Below, piece by piece: positions 8,856 to 17,539 of a stretch of DNA of 64,000 nucleotides. Positions within the stretch are counted from its first letter, which is position 1, and each line of letters opens with the position of its first letter. Below the pieces are notes generated by a model, which worked only from the letters and a program-made list of their open reading frames with translations, did not search any database and was not told where the DNA came from. Position numbers and translations under genes: made by a program. Source of the DNA: DASTCZ01 sp035308165 (GTDB lineage: Bacteria > Acidobacteriota > Terriglobia > Acidiferrales > UBA7541); contig DATGHC010000080.1 in the NCBI GenBank assembly GCA_035308165.1, positions 86,302-150,301 on the forward strand. Reading direction: 5' to 3'.

Positions 8856-9437
8856 ATGAAGCGATCAATGAGAATGCTCGCGGTAGCGCTCGGCCTGGCC
8901 ACGTTCGTTGTCGGTGCAATTGCACAGGCGCCTGCCACTCCCGCGCCCCAGCAGGCGGCAACTCCGGCCATGCCGGCTGCCCGTCCGGCCGACGTATCTT
9001 CCCCAGACGCTATAATCGGCGCGCTTTACGATGTCATATCCGGCCCACCCGGCCAGAAGCGAGACTGGGACCGCTTCCGGTCGCTGTTCATTGCGGGTGC
9101 ACGGCTGATTCCAGCCGGCACGCCGCGTGGCGGTGGCACCGGTCCGCGCGTGCTTACTCCCGACGACTACGCGACAGCGTCGGGCCCCAATCTTGAAAAA
9201 AACGGTTTCTTCGAAAAAGAAGTGGCCCGGCGCAGCGAGCGCTTCGGCGCAGTACTCCATGCGTTCAGCACCTACGAATCACGGCACACCGCGCAGGACC
9301 CGTCACCGTTCGCTCGCGGGATCAACAGCATTCAATTGTATTGGGACGGCACGCGCTGGTGGGTTGTGACCGTGTACTGGCAAGCGGAAAGACCCGATAT
9401 GCCGCTCCCACAAGAGTTTCTACCCGGGGCAAAGTGA
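8856..9437 (+). CDS. Secreted NTF2-like (SnoaL/DUF4440-type) protein
   Basis: A 193-aa exported protein. The ATG at 8856 follows GAGGAG and opens a signal peptide ending near APA at residue 25, then an Ala/Pro-rich linker to about 45. The remainder has the layout of a small alpha+beta cone (NTF2-like): an N-terminal helix with DAIIGALYDVI, then strands ending in INSIQLYWDGTRWWVVTVYW. Such proteins are often small lyases, isomerases or binding modules; no catalytic residues can be assigned. It follows the CocE hydrolase on the same strand after about 100 bp and may share its transcript. Confidence 0.7.
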   Translation: MKRSMRMLAVALGLATFVVGAIAQAPATPAPQQAATPAMPAARPADVSSPDAIIGALYDVISGPPGQKRDWDRFRSLFIAGARLIPAGTPRGGGTGPRVLTPDDYATASGPNLEKNGFFEKEVARRSERFGAVLHAFSTYESRHTAQDPSPFARGINSIQLYWDGTRWWVVTVYWQAERPDMPLPQEFLPGAK

Positions 9438-9501
9438 ACGGCTAGCCCTCAGGCGTCGAATGGAATGGAGCCGGAAAGATCGTTGTTCTCTTTAATTGAC
9501 T

Positions 9502-9526
9502 CCATTCGGCTGCGCTCAGTGCAGGC
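9502..9526. repeat. Short dispersed repeat, copy 1
   Basis: CCATTCGGCTGCGCTCAGTG followed by CAGGC matches 47094-47118 at 23 of 25 positions. The reverse complement reads like the CCTGAGCG.AG.CGAATGG element scattered in many environmental bacterial genomes (my recollection, not searched). It lies in the 220-bp non-coding gap between two convergent genes. Confidence 0.6.
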
Positions 9527-9657
9527 GAGTCCATTTCCACAGACCGAACTTTTTGAGGAATTCCCGAATCTGTGCGAGCGGACGCAAAACTGCCGTGAGA
9601 ATCCCAATCTCGCGGCCAAATATTTCACGCGCAACCTCTCGGAATCTTCGCAGTTTT

Positions 9658-10269
9658 CTACTTTGTCGATCCCGGCAAAGAACGATTTTGTGAGGTCGGC
9701 AGCGGAAGCCACATTCCGCACGATTTTGCGTTTTTTTCCATAAGCCACTTTACCCCGGGAAAACAACACAATCGCCGCTTTCCACAGGCAAGCATGTCGC
9801 ACGCCTTCTCGATGCGGCGCCTGCGCGTTTCCAGTTGCTTGGCTGAGCATATCGAGAAAATCCAGTCCCGGCGCGCCATTGGTGTGATGTCCTCCCACCC
9901 CGCCTGCGCCAGGGGGGCGGCTGCAAGGGCATTGCGTAGATCTATTGGCACTCTGACCTCAGGTTCTTCTCCAGCGCGCGTAATCTCCACAGTTACAGCG
10001 TCTATAGCATCAGCACCCGCGGCATTGCGCATGGTCTTGTTAACCCTAAACCAGTGACTTCCCTTGCCGTTTGGTTCGAGAGCGGCTCGAAAAGGGAAGG
10101 CGTTGATCGCTCCTTCCACCATTGTCACGCCTCGTGAAGGAAGCTTCACACTCGCGTTCCTGGGCAGAGTCAGGATCCACGAGTCCCTCTTTTCGTTTTC
10201 CTTGGACCGAACCAACCTAGCGCTAAAGCAAATGGTTGACTTATTTTCTTTCAGCTTAGCAAGCTTCAT
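9658..10269 (-). CDS. DUF1905/YdeI (OmpD-associated) family protein
   Basis: A 203-aa cytoplasmic-looking protein with an N-terminal DUF1905 beta-barrel (about residues 13-105; conserved-looking VEGAINAFPFRAALEPNGKG) and a C-terminal YdeI/OmpD-associated helical segment with ARRDWIFSICSAKQLETR and RRIEKACDMLACGKRR. Family members are linked to bacteriocin or peptide resistance in some hosts, but the biochemical role is not established. No convincing ribosome binding site precedes the ATG, so the start is less sure than the family call. Confidence 0.75.
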   Translation of the reverse strand: MKLAKLKENKSTICFSARLVRSKENEKRDSWILTLPRNASVKLPSRGVTMVEGAINAFPFRAALEPNGKGSHWFRVNKTMRNAAGADAIDAVTVEITRAGEEPEVRVPIDLRNALAAAPLAQAGWEDITPMARRDWIFSICSAKQLETRRRRIEKACDMLACGKRRLCCFPGVKWLMEKNAKSCGMWLPLPTSQNRSLPGSTK

Positions 10270-10459
10270 ATCAGGAGGAATTTACAATAAAACTCAGAAT
10301 CTTTACAGACCAGCTCGCCCCAGACTTGTGCGTCGGCATGCCTTCCTCTCAATTCGGCTCCGAGAAGACCGGCCCACCAATCCGAAATCATCGCCGTGCT
10401 AAAATTCAGTCCACCGGAGTCCTTCAATGGAAGTGGAAGTCCGCTTGGTATGAGGAGTT

Positions 10460-10843
10460 ATGGACGAGGGGAAACCGATGGAGCATAGCCGAGTAATTGA
10501 CCTGAACGCATTTGTACCAGCAAGAGATTTCGATCTCTCGAAGCGGTTTTACTCTGACCTCGGATTCACTCTCGTGTGGGGGAATGACGAAATTGCACAG
10601 CTTCAGATTGGCTCATTTCGCTTCCTGCTCCAAGGCAATTTCTACGTGAAGGAACATGCCGGAAACTTCATGATGAGTTTGACGGTAGAAGACGCGGATG
10701 TCTGGTGGAACCATATCGAACGTATCGGGCTGAACGAGAAGTACGGTCCGCACATGGCAAAGCCGCCCGCTTTGCAACCTTGGGGATTTCGAGTGCTTTA
10801 CCTTTCGGATCCCACTGGCGTTTTATGGCATATAGCCGACTGA
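10460..10843 (+). CDS. VOC (glyoxalase/bleomycin-resistance) family protein
   Basis: A 127-aa vicinal-oxygen-chelate fold protein made of two beta-alpha-beta-beta-beta units. The pattern FVPARDFDLSKRFYSDLGF at the N-terminus and the closing strand VLYLSDPTGVLWHIAD are typical. The usual metal-binding His/Glu set is not clearly complete, so it may be a binding or resistance protein and not a metalloenzyme. GAGGAG precedes the ATG at 10460; a second in-frame ATG at 10478 is also possible. Confidence 0.8.
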   Translation: MDEGKPMEHSRVIDLNAFVPARDFDLSKRFYSDLGFTLVWGNDEIAQLQIGSFRFLLQGNFYVKEHAGNFMMSLTVEDADVWWNHIERIGLNEKYGPHMAKPPALQPWGFRVLYLSDPTGVLWHIAD

Positions 10844-10913
10844 AAAAAAGAATAAGGAGACGAAGTAACGTTGCGGCCTTGCAGGATTTCTTCGTTTCTT
10901 CCTGCCTGATTTG

Positions 10914-12800
10914 CTAGGGCAGCTTTGTCGTGAATAGCGAGAGCAGGGCGGCCAGATTCAGATTGTAATCTATGTTCACGTTCTCGCCGTTCGTTCTTAT
11001 ATTTCCCACCGAGTTCGCGTCATTGCTCGTCAGGGGCGCCCAAGATCCATTTGGCTGCATCAGGAATACATTGGTCATATTGATGTTCATCTTGCCAGTC
11101 AAAGTGAAATCAGCAGGAACCTTGATTTTATTGCCGGCTGGGAAATCGTAAGTGAAGCCAGCAGGAAGAATCTGGAATCCGATTGAGCTTTGAATGATGG
11201 ACTGGGGTGTGAATAAGTTTTCGATCTTGAGATTCACTTCGCTCGGAAGGGTCAAGTCGATAGCCGGGCACCCCCCCGACACCTTGAGCCCGGCCAGGTC
11301 GCAGTCAGGCGGGAGGATCTTCAGGCTGAACAAGACACGTGGAGCTTCATCCACGAAGATGTTTCGGTAAATGGGGGGCTGCACGTGACCGAAAATTGTG
11401 CCGGGGACCATCAAGGAAACAATGACGCCGTTGTCCTGGTGCGCCAGGAGGTCTTTTTCATCCGCCTTCCAACTGGGATCGGGTGTGGGGTCCGGCCAAT
11501 CAGTTCTTACAACGTATAAGCCGTCAACCAAATCAAAATCTCCCGGATAAATATTGAGCCAGCCCAGGTTCACTACACCGCCAGAGGCGTTCTGCCAGAC
11601 GGTGGCATTCGTGACAGTGACGGACGGGCCCCACAATTCCAGAGAATCGTCACCGGCGCGGACAAAAACATTGGATGCGGTGGTTCCCGCTCCCATCCGG
11701 AATGCGTCATTGTTGCCGTTCCAGCCGAGGATTTTCACGTTGTTCACGATCCCGGCTGAAAGTATGGCCAGGGCGCTGAAGTCGTTGTCCCACTCAATAA
11801 TCCCATCTAGAACGAGGTGGTCTGGATATTCGGGCGTGCCGTCCACAGAGATCGACTCAAGGCCGTCAGCCCGGTGATCGTCGAACAAACGGCACTGCCG
11901 GTAGGCGTAATTGAAGAGGCTGCCATCCAGCACGCCGGGACCGTAAATTCGCCTAACGTGGCTCGCGTTGCTTTGCTCGAACCGAAACTTCCCCTGCACC
12001 CAGGCTTTTGGCCCCAGGAAAATGGTGTTGATGTTGACCGGCACCTGGTACACCTGTGCTCCAGCCCCTTCCACATCTGTCCCTTTATCGAATGCAATGG
12101 GGCTCTCGAAATCCAAAGTGTCATAAGTAGAAACGTCCACGAGATCGGCAGTCGAGTTGATAAGTTTTACGTTGCCGGTCGGCGCGCCGTATTCGGGGTT
12201 TAGGAAGAAGACCAAACCTTGGATGGCGCCTCCCTCCGTGGCGGATCGGCCCCACCACAGGATGAATTGCTCTCCCGCAAAATTCGGAGCGGTCCTCCTG
12301 AAGATTTCCACCGTGCCATCGGGCATCAAAACAGAAGGAATTCCCTTGGCCGCTGGCCTGACATAGACATGATCGCTGGCCAGAAAGGAGCCGTCCCATC
12401 GCTTTGTCACGCGGAGTTGGACATTGGCGTTCGGGTGAGCCGGAATGCTGACGAACGACATCGAAGTATTTGGGTAGGCGGCGTATTTCGTAGAGGGTTG
12501 AAACGGGGATGCGGTCGTTCCGCCATAAATGCTGATGTAAACGCGGGAATCGGTCCAATTTCCGCCGTCAACCCTGTATTGGACTGCATATCGGTCCGAA
12601 GTTAGCGGGTAAGTTGAAGGCGGATTGGGGTTCTGCGGCGTGCCCGGATAGATTGCCGCCAGATCAGCGGCATCCGTTGCGGCCATACACTGTGCGGTGG
12701 CGACTGAAGGGCACACTACCAGAAGCAGCAACAAAACTGCGAAACTAAGTTTCCTCAAAATCATCGATGTATTTCCGACGCTCCATTGGTCGAACAGCAT
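10914..12800 (-). CDS. Secreted GH49-like right-handed beta-helix protein, copy A
   Basis: Probable polysaccharide hydrolase resembling family GH49 (dextranase, isopullulanase). After a signal peptide (around residues 13-37) comes an N-terminal beta-sandwich (to about 210), then a beta-helix. Typical signs are the IYGPGVLDGS turn and the segment NNDAF ... AGDDSLELWG ... TNATVWQNASGG. From memory of the Penicillium dextranase, its three catalytic Asp sit in TDG and NDD; the NND and GDD here supply three Asp at matching places. GGAGG lies nine bases before the ATG at 12800; an internal ATG at 12764 would start directly at the signal peptide. Copy B lies upstream on the same strand, 60 bp away. 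Confidence 0.65.
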   Translation of the reverse strand: MLFDQWSVGNTSMILRKLSFAVLLLLLVVCPSVATAQCMAATDAADLAAIYPGTPQNPNPPSTYPLTSDRYAVQYRVDGGNWTDSRVYISIYGGTTASPFQPSTKYAAYPNTSMSFVSIPAHPNANVQLRVTKRWDGSFLASDHVYVRPAAKGIPSVLMPDGTVEIFRRTAPNFAGEQFILWWGRSATEGGAIQGLVFFLNPEYGAPTGNVKLINSTADLVDVSTYDTLDFESPIAFDKGTDVEGAGAQVYQVPVNINTIFLGPKAWVQGKFRFEQSNASHVRRIYGPGVLDGSLFNYAYRQCRLFDDHRADGLESISVDGTPEYPDHLVLDGIIEWDNDFSALAILSAGIVNNVKILGWNGNNDAFRMGAGTTASNVFVRAGDDSLELWGPSVTVTNATVWQNASGGVVNLGWLNIYPGDFDLVDGLYVVRTDWPDPTPDPSWKADEKDLLAHQDNGVIVSLMVPGTIFGHVQPPIYRNIFVDEAPRVLFSLKILPPDCDLAGLKVSGGCPAIDLTLPSEVNLKIENLFTPQSIIQSSIGFQILPAGFTYDFPAGNKIKVPADFTLTGKMNINMTNVFLMQPNGSWAPLTSNDANSVGNIRTNGENVNIDYNLNLAALLSLFTTKLP

Positions 12801-12859
12801 GGGTTCTTGCCTCCATTCCTTTTCGCCGCGAGTGGCCCGGTAGCACGCGAATCCAGGAC

Positions 12860-14665
12860 TTACTTCGGGAAGCTTCCAGCAAGAACCGAAAGGAATGCAG
12901 CCGGATCGAATTTGTAGTTGACGGTTACGTCGTCACCTTGCTTCACCACTTTGCCCGTGACGAATACGTTGGTCAGGTTTATTTTCATGCAGCCCATGAG
13001 TGTGTATACGTAGGGAAGAACCGGACCGGCATTCGGGTAATTGATTAGAGTTTCAAATCCGATCGAGTTCTCTTCAATGGAAGGCGGCGTGAAAAGATTC
13101 TCGATGTTTAGATTCAGCACACTCTTTAGCATCAAGTTTATCGGGACAGGACAGCCCGCCCCCTCAAATGAAATCAAATCGCAATCCGGAGGGAGAATCT
13201 TCAGGCTGAGCAGCACCTGTGGACGATCTTCCACGAAGATGTTCTTAATTAGCGATGGTTGAGACATGCCGAACGTGGTGCCAGGGACCATCATGGAGGC
13301 GATGACCGCGTTGTTCTGGTTGTTCAGGCTAAAGTCCGGGCCGGTCATACTAAAAGTGGGATCCGTGGGAGTTAGCCAGTCCGTCTTCACAACGAAGAGA
13401 CCGTTGATTTGGCAATTTTCGCCCGGTGAATTGTCGAGCCAGCCCAGGTTGACGACCCCGCCGTTGTAGTTTTGCCAAACGGTGGCGTTGGTTATGTTGA
13501 CGTAGGAACCCCACACCATCAGGGAATCGTCGCCGGCGCGAATGAAAACGTTGGACACATTGGTATTCGACCCGAGCACGATTCCGCCATTGACGGCGTT
13601 CCAACCCATGGACTTCACATTGTTGACGGTGCTGTCGATTAGGGGATCCGTGGTGGCGTGATTGTGATCGGAAATAACAATCCCGTCCAAGAAGAACGTG
13701 TCGGGAACCTCATTGGTGCCGGCCGCTTCATAGGTGATCGCGTGGTAGCCCTGATCCGCAAAACCGCTCCCGCCGTGGCAAACCCGAAGATCGTACTCAA
13801 ACCGGCTCACGTCCAGCACTCCCGGACCGTAAATCGTTCTCAGGTTTCCGCCACTCTGCTGGAAACGGAGCTTTCCTTGCACCCAGGAGCCGGGTGAAAA
13901 ATAAAGGTTACGAATGGCCGGGGGTATAAGGAGTGCATTTGCTCCCGTCCCGATTGTGACACCGCCATCAAAGACCACCGTATCAGTCCCGGGTGCGGGA
14001 TCGAGATCTGGAGACATAGCACCCGACACTGTCATTACGTTGGCGCCTGTCGGCGCTGGGTATGGCGGATCGAGAAAAATGGCTAGCCCTCCCGTGGCGG
14101 CGCTGGTAGAGCCGTTGCTCCACCACAAGAGAAATTGATCGCCGTTAAAATTCGACGCTGTCCGAGTGGAAAGTTGGGCAGTGCCGTCACTCGCCAGCAA
14201 AACGGGAATCCCCTTCGCGCTCGGCCGCACATACACGTGGTCGCTCGGCTGAAAACCCGAACCGCCCTTCTTGGTCACGCGGAGCTGAACCAGCGTACTC
14301 GCGCTCGCGGGAATGCTCACAAACGACATTGATGTTTCGAGTGCTGTGTATCCGGTCTGATAATTGACGGACGGCGACGAAGTGGTCCCACCGTAATAGC
14401 TGATGTAAACTTGGGCATCGGTCCAGTCTCCTTGCCCCAACTTATATTGCACTGCATACCGGTCCGAAGTCATCGGGTATGTCAACGGGGTATCCAGATA
14501 GGTTGCCTTTGGGATTGCGGCGCACGCCGGTGAGGATGAGTTGGGCAAAATCGTTTGTGCAAAAGCAGCCGGAGAGTACACGGGCAGCAAGTGAGCGGCG
14601 ATCACAAGACTCAGGATGTGCACGGTGCGGAAACTATTCTTCGGTCTTTTCGATGTACGTTGCAC
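12860..14665 (-). CDS. Secreted GH49-like beta-helix protein, copy B
   Basis: Paralogue of the next gene downstream (10914-12800), with the same order: signal peptide (about 1-36), beta-sandwich, then beta-helix with IYGPGVLDVS and AGDDSLMVWG ... TNATVWQNYNGG. At the position where copy A has NNDAF, this copy reads VNGGI, so one of the three presumed catalytic Asp is replaced by Gly. It may be inactive, a binding protein, or use another residue. The start is GTG at 14665 with GGAGGAGG upstream. Length 601 aa. It is divergent from the CadC-PD40 regulator at 14863, which could control the pair. Confidence 0.62.
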   Translation of the reverse strand: MQRTSKRPKNSFRTVHILSLVIAAHLLPVYSPAAFAQTILPNSSSPACAAIPKATYLDTPLTYPMTSDRYAVQYKLGQGDWTDAQVYISYYGGTTSSPSVNYQTGYTALETSMSFVSIPASASTLVQLRVTKKGGSGFQPSDHVYVRPSAKGIPVLLASDGTAQLSTRTASNFNGDQFLLWWSNGSTSAATGGLAIFLDPPYPAPTGANVMTVSGAMSPDLDPAPGTDTVVFDGGVTIGTGANALLIPPAIRNLYFSPGSWVQGKLRFQQSGGNLRTIYGPGVLDVSRFEYDLRVCHGGSGFADQGYHAITYEAAGTNEVPDTFFLDGIVISDHNHATTDPLIDSTVNNVKSMGWNAVNGGIVLGSNTNVSNVFIRAGDDSLMVWGSYVNITNATVWQNYNGGVVNLGWLDNSPGENCQINGLFVVKTDWLTPTDPTFSMTGPDFSLNNQNNAVIASMMVPGTTFGMSQPSLIKNIFVEDRPQVLLSLKILPPDCDLISFEGAGCPVPINLMLKSVLNLNIENLFTPPSIEENSIGFETLINYPNAGPVLPYVYTLMGCMKINLTNVFVTGKVVKQGDDVTVNYKFDPAAFLSVLAGSFPK

Positions 14666-14862
14666 TATTCACCTCCTCCAATCGCTGTTTGGCATCACTG
14701 ACTCCTTACTCGCGCCTGCATCGTGATCTCTTCCCGGCTCGGAGGCTCGATGGTAGACTGAGCTCCACCACGTCCCCGCGGATTACGGCACTTTGACTGA
14801 GGTGTTGCCTGGATGTCCTCAAAGGTGCATCAAGAAATTCTCAGGATTTCTCAGGGCTGGCT

Positions 14863-17037
14863 ATGGTGAATAAAGGAAAAGACTTATTTGAATTCGGCCC
14901 TTTTCGCCTGGATGCCCGCCAGCGCCTCCTGTTGCGCGAGGGCCAACCATTGCCCGTTCAGCCCAAGGCTTTCGATATCCTTCTGGTCCTGGTCCAAAAC
15001 AACGACAAACTCGTCCTTAAAGAGGACCTGATGAAGGCGGTATGGCAGGACACCTTCGTTGAAGAATCCAACCTCACGCAGAATATCTTCGTTCTGCGGA
15101 AAATTCTGGGGCAGACGGAGAGCGAAAACCGGTACATCGTAACCGTGCCCGGCCGGGGCTACAGATTCGTCGCAACGGTTCGGACCGTACCCGAGGGAGA
15201 AGAACGCGGGGCGGTCGTCGCCGAGATCCAGTCGCCGATGGACGGTGGAGATGACAGGGAGGCCCTGCCAACCCCCAAGCCGCACTGGTCGATGAGCCTC
15301 AGCCGGGTATTGTTCGGAGCAGCGATAGTGGTCATCGTGCTTCTGGTGGCTGCTGCCGTCATGATTTATTCGCCGCAACCGGTGCTCACAGTTCTGCGTG
15401 TTCGTCAGATCACACACACCGGTCGCATTGTGCCTTACAGCCGCGTAGTCAGCGATGGCACTCGCCTTTACTTCGCGGAAAGAATTGGAGGAACCGACGC
15501 TTTGGCGGAGGTGCCAGTTGAAGGCGGTGAACCTACGTTAATCTCGACCACCGTTCCCAGTGTACAGGTCTTTGATATTGATCCTGGAAAATCCAGACTT
15601 CTGCTCGGGACCCAAGGCACGGATTTTTACAATCCCCTCTGGGAGGTATCTACTTCCGGGGGCTCGGCCCGGCGGCTGAGCGATGTGCTGGCCTCCGAGG
15701 GCTCGGCCTGGTCGTCCGACGGGCGCGGCATTTTCTATGGCTATGGCACGCAGATTTATGAGATGTCCGATGGAAGCGGAGCCCCTCGCAAACTGGTCAC
15801 CGCATCAGGACTTATTCTTTCCGTCCGTTTGTCACCGGACGGCAGCCGTCTTCGATTCACATCGCAGGACATAAACTCTGGGGGTACTTCGCTGTGGGAA
15901 TCGACCGCCGATGGCCGCGATCTACGTCCGGTTCCACTTGGCTGGAAGAAGTTTGCACCGCAGTGGGGTGAAGGTGAGTCTCACGGCGAATGGACGCCAG
16001 ACGGCAGGTATTTCGTATTCCGTTCCGCGCGAGATGGAGTCGAAGAGTTCTGGGCGATCAGCGAAAGGAAGAGCTGGTTTCATAGGAATGCCGCCGCCCC
16101 GGTACAGCTGTATGCCACCCCTGACCGCATCAGTGAGCCGCGATTTAGCCCGGACGGGAAAAAGATTTTCTTTGTCAGCTATCAGGAGCGGCGCGAACTG
16201 GTTCGCTACGATGGCGTCCAGAAATTATTTGTCCCGTATCTCGCGGGCATCCCCGTGCGGCTTCTGAGTTTTTCTCGCGATGGACAATGGGTTTCATATC
16301 GAAATGAACTCGATGGCACTTTGTGGCGAAGCCGGGCGGACGGCACGGAAAAACTCCAGCTGACATTTCCTCCGATGGCGGCATATCACTCATCCTGGTC
16401 GGCAGATGGTAAGACCATTGTTTTCGGCGCCAGTCTTCCCGGGGAGGCATCGCACTTGTATTCGGTGCCATACGCCGGAGGAACTCTGCAAATGCTTGCG
16501 CCGAGTGACGCTTCCGACACTGAGCCGAGCTGTTCTCCCGACGGGAGGTTTATTCTTTTTTTGCGCCGTCCAAACAGTGGAAGCCAGAGCCAGCAATATT
16601 CCATCTATCAACTGGATTTAAACACAAAGGCAACCAGCGTTATTACGGGTTCGCTGAATTTTGAGAGCCCTCATATTTCACCTGACGGCAGGTATGCAGC
16701 CGCGGTCGACACCATAAATCACAAATTGATGCTCTTGGATCTCGCCCAGCAGAAGTGGTCCGAATTGTCTGACGGGACCCCATACGGATGGGGAATGCGC
16801 TGGTCCTCCGACTCGAGGTACGTTTATTACCAGCACCCCGAAGAAGGCGAAGGGCAGCCCCTCTTTCGAGTTCGCATCAGCGATCGAATGGTGGAACAGA
16901 TCACTTCGACGCGCCAAATTCAGCGGTCCGACGTGCTCAGCTACACGATGACGGGCCTTACGCCTAAGAATGAGCCGCTGGCAACTCTCATTCACAGGAA
17001 TTCTGACATCTACGCTCTCGACCTCTATTTTCCTTGA
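14863..17037 (+). CDS. CadC-type winged-helix protein with PD40 propeller
   Basis: A membrane-spanning transcription regulator candidate of 724 aa. Residues 8-105 form a Trans_reg_C winged helix (OmpR/CadC type) with FEFGPFRLD and VPGRGYRFVATV. A single transmembrane helix follows at about 148-170 (VLFGAAIVVIVLLVAAAVMIY), and the remaining 550 residues form a TolB/PD40-like beta-propeller with repeated FSPDGK and WSADGK strands, expected in the periplasm. The layout implies a one-component sensor that couples an outside signal to DNA binding. It faces the two GH49-like genes across a 197-bp shared upstream region. Confidence 0.85.
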   Translation: MVNKGKDLFEFGPFRLDARQRLLLREGQPLPVQPKAFDILLVLVQNNDKLVLKEDLMKAVWQDTFVEESNLTQNIFVLRKILGQTESENRYIVTVPGRGYRFVATVRTVPEGEERGAVVAEIQSPMDGGDDREALPTPKPHWSMSLSRVLFGAAIVVIVLLVAAAVMIYSPQPVLTVLRVRQITHTGRIVPYSRVVSDGTRLYFAERIGGTDALAEVPVEGGEPTLISTTVPSVQVFDIDPGKSRLLLGTQGTDFYNPLWEVSTSGGSARRLSDVLASEGSAWSSDGRGIFYGYGTQIYEMSDGSGAPRKLVTASGLILSVRLSPDGSRLRFTSQDINSGGTSLWESTADGRDLRPVPLGWKKFAPQWGEGESHGEWTPDGRYFVFRSARDGVEEFWAISERKSWFHRNAAAPVQLYATPDRISEPRFSPDGKKIFFVSYQERRELVRYDGVQKLFVPYLAGIPVRLLSFSRDGQWVSYRNELDGTLWRSRADGTEKLQLTFPPMAAYHSSWSADGKTIVFGASLPGEASHLYSVPYAGGTLQMLAPSDASDTEPSCSPDGRFILFLRRPNSGSQSQQYSIYQLDLNTKATSVITGSLNFESPHISPDGRYAAAVDTINHKLMLLDLAQQKWSELSDGTPYGWGMRWSSDSRYVYYQHPEEGEGQPLFRVRISDRMVEQITSTRQIQRSDVLSYTMTGLTPKNEPLATLIHRNSDIYALDLYFP

Positions 17038-17539
17038 AGGTGAGGGCAGTCAGTGGCAGGAATGCATGGCGACTGCGAATTGCGCGCCGTCGTTCGTTTA
17101 TGTAATTCTGTAGACGAGAGATCCCCTCGCATCAACAAAGTTCAACGGAGCTCGACAATCAGGTCGCAAACGTTTCAACACCATCATACGGAATCCACTA
17201 GAATCCAAAAACTTCAATAAGCCCTGGCTCCAGGTTCGGGACCAGGAGGGCGGGCCCTCCATTCTTTGAAGGATGGATTGTTGAATTGGCGAGAATCAGC
17301 TGCATGGCGCCTCATGCTGAACTGACCCAAGCATTTAGGCTTCCGGCCGTAGCGGCTTTCGGACGAGGGTTCGACTCCCCTTTACCGATGGGGTTCCATA
17401 TGCGTGCAACGTTTATTTATCCCGCCGACGAGTTGACGATATATCTGCAGCGAAAAACCCTTCAAGTCAATAGCAGTAGCGAGGGCAACCACAAGTGCTT
17501 CGATAAATCTCTTTTCGCTAGTCTAAGCGTAAGTGTCTT
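17038..17539. other. Intergenic region with hairpin and ssrA-like remnant
   Basis: This 500-bp gap has no convincing gene. It holds a GGAGGGC/GCCCTCC inverted repeat at 17245-17260 without a T-run, and the tmRNA-like 3' fragment at 17321-17384. I looked for a tmRNA 5' half upstream and did not find one. Confidence 0.5.
17321..17384 (+). pseudogene. 3' fragment resembling tmRNA (ssrA)
   Basis: ACTGACCCAAGCAT at 17321 is close to the ACTGACTAAGCATGTAG segment of known tmRNAs, and TTTCGGACGAGGGTTCGACT at 17358 is close to their conserved T-arm (TTTCGGACGCGGGTTCAACT in E. coli). The spacing between these two blocks also fits tmRNA. The T-stem is imperfect (GAGGG opposite CCCCT), no acceptor strand with CCA follows and no 5' half or tag sequence is visible upstream, so this looks like a remnant and not a working gene. 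The ssrA 3' end is a classic integration site for genomic islands. Confidence 0.55.

Noticed and set aside
9449..9898. 149-aa minus-strand frame overlapping the YdeI-like gene
   Set aside because: Wrong frame relative to the DUF1905/YdeI motifs and without family features.
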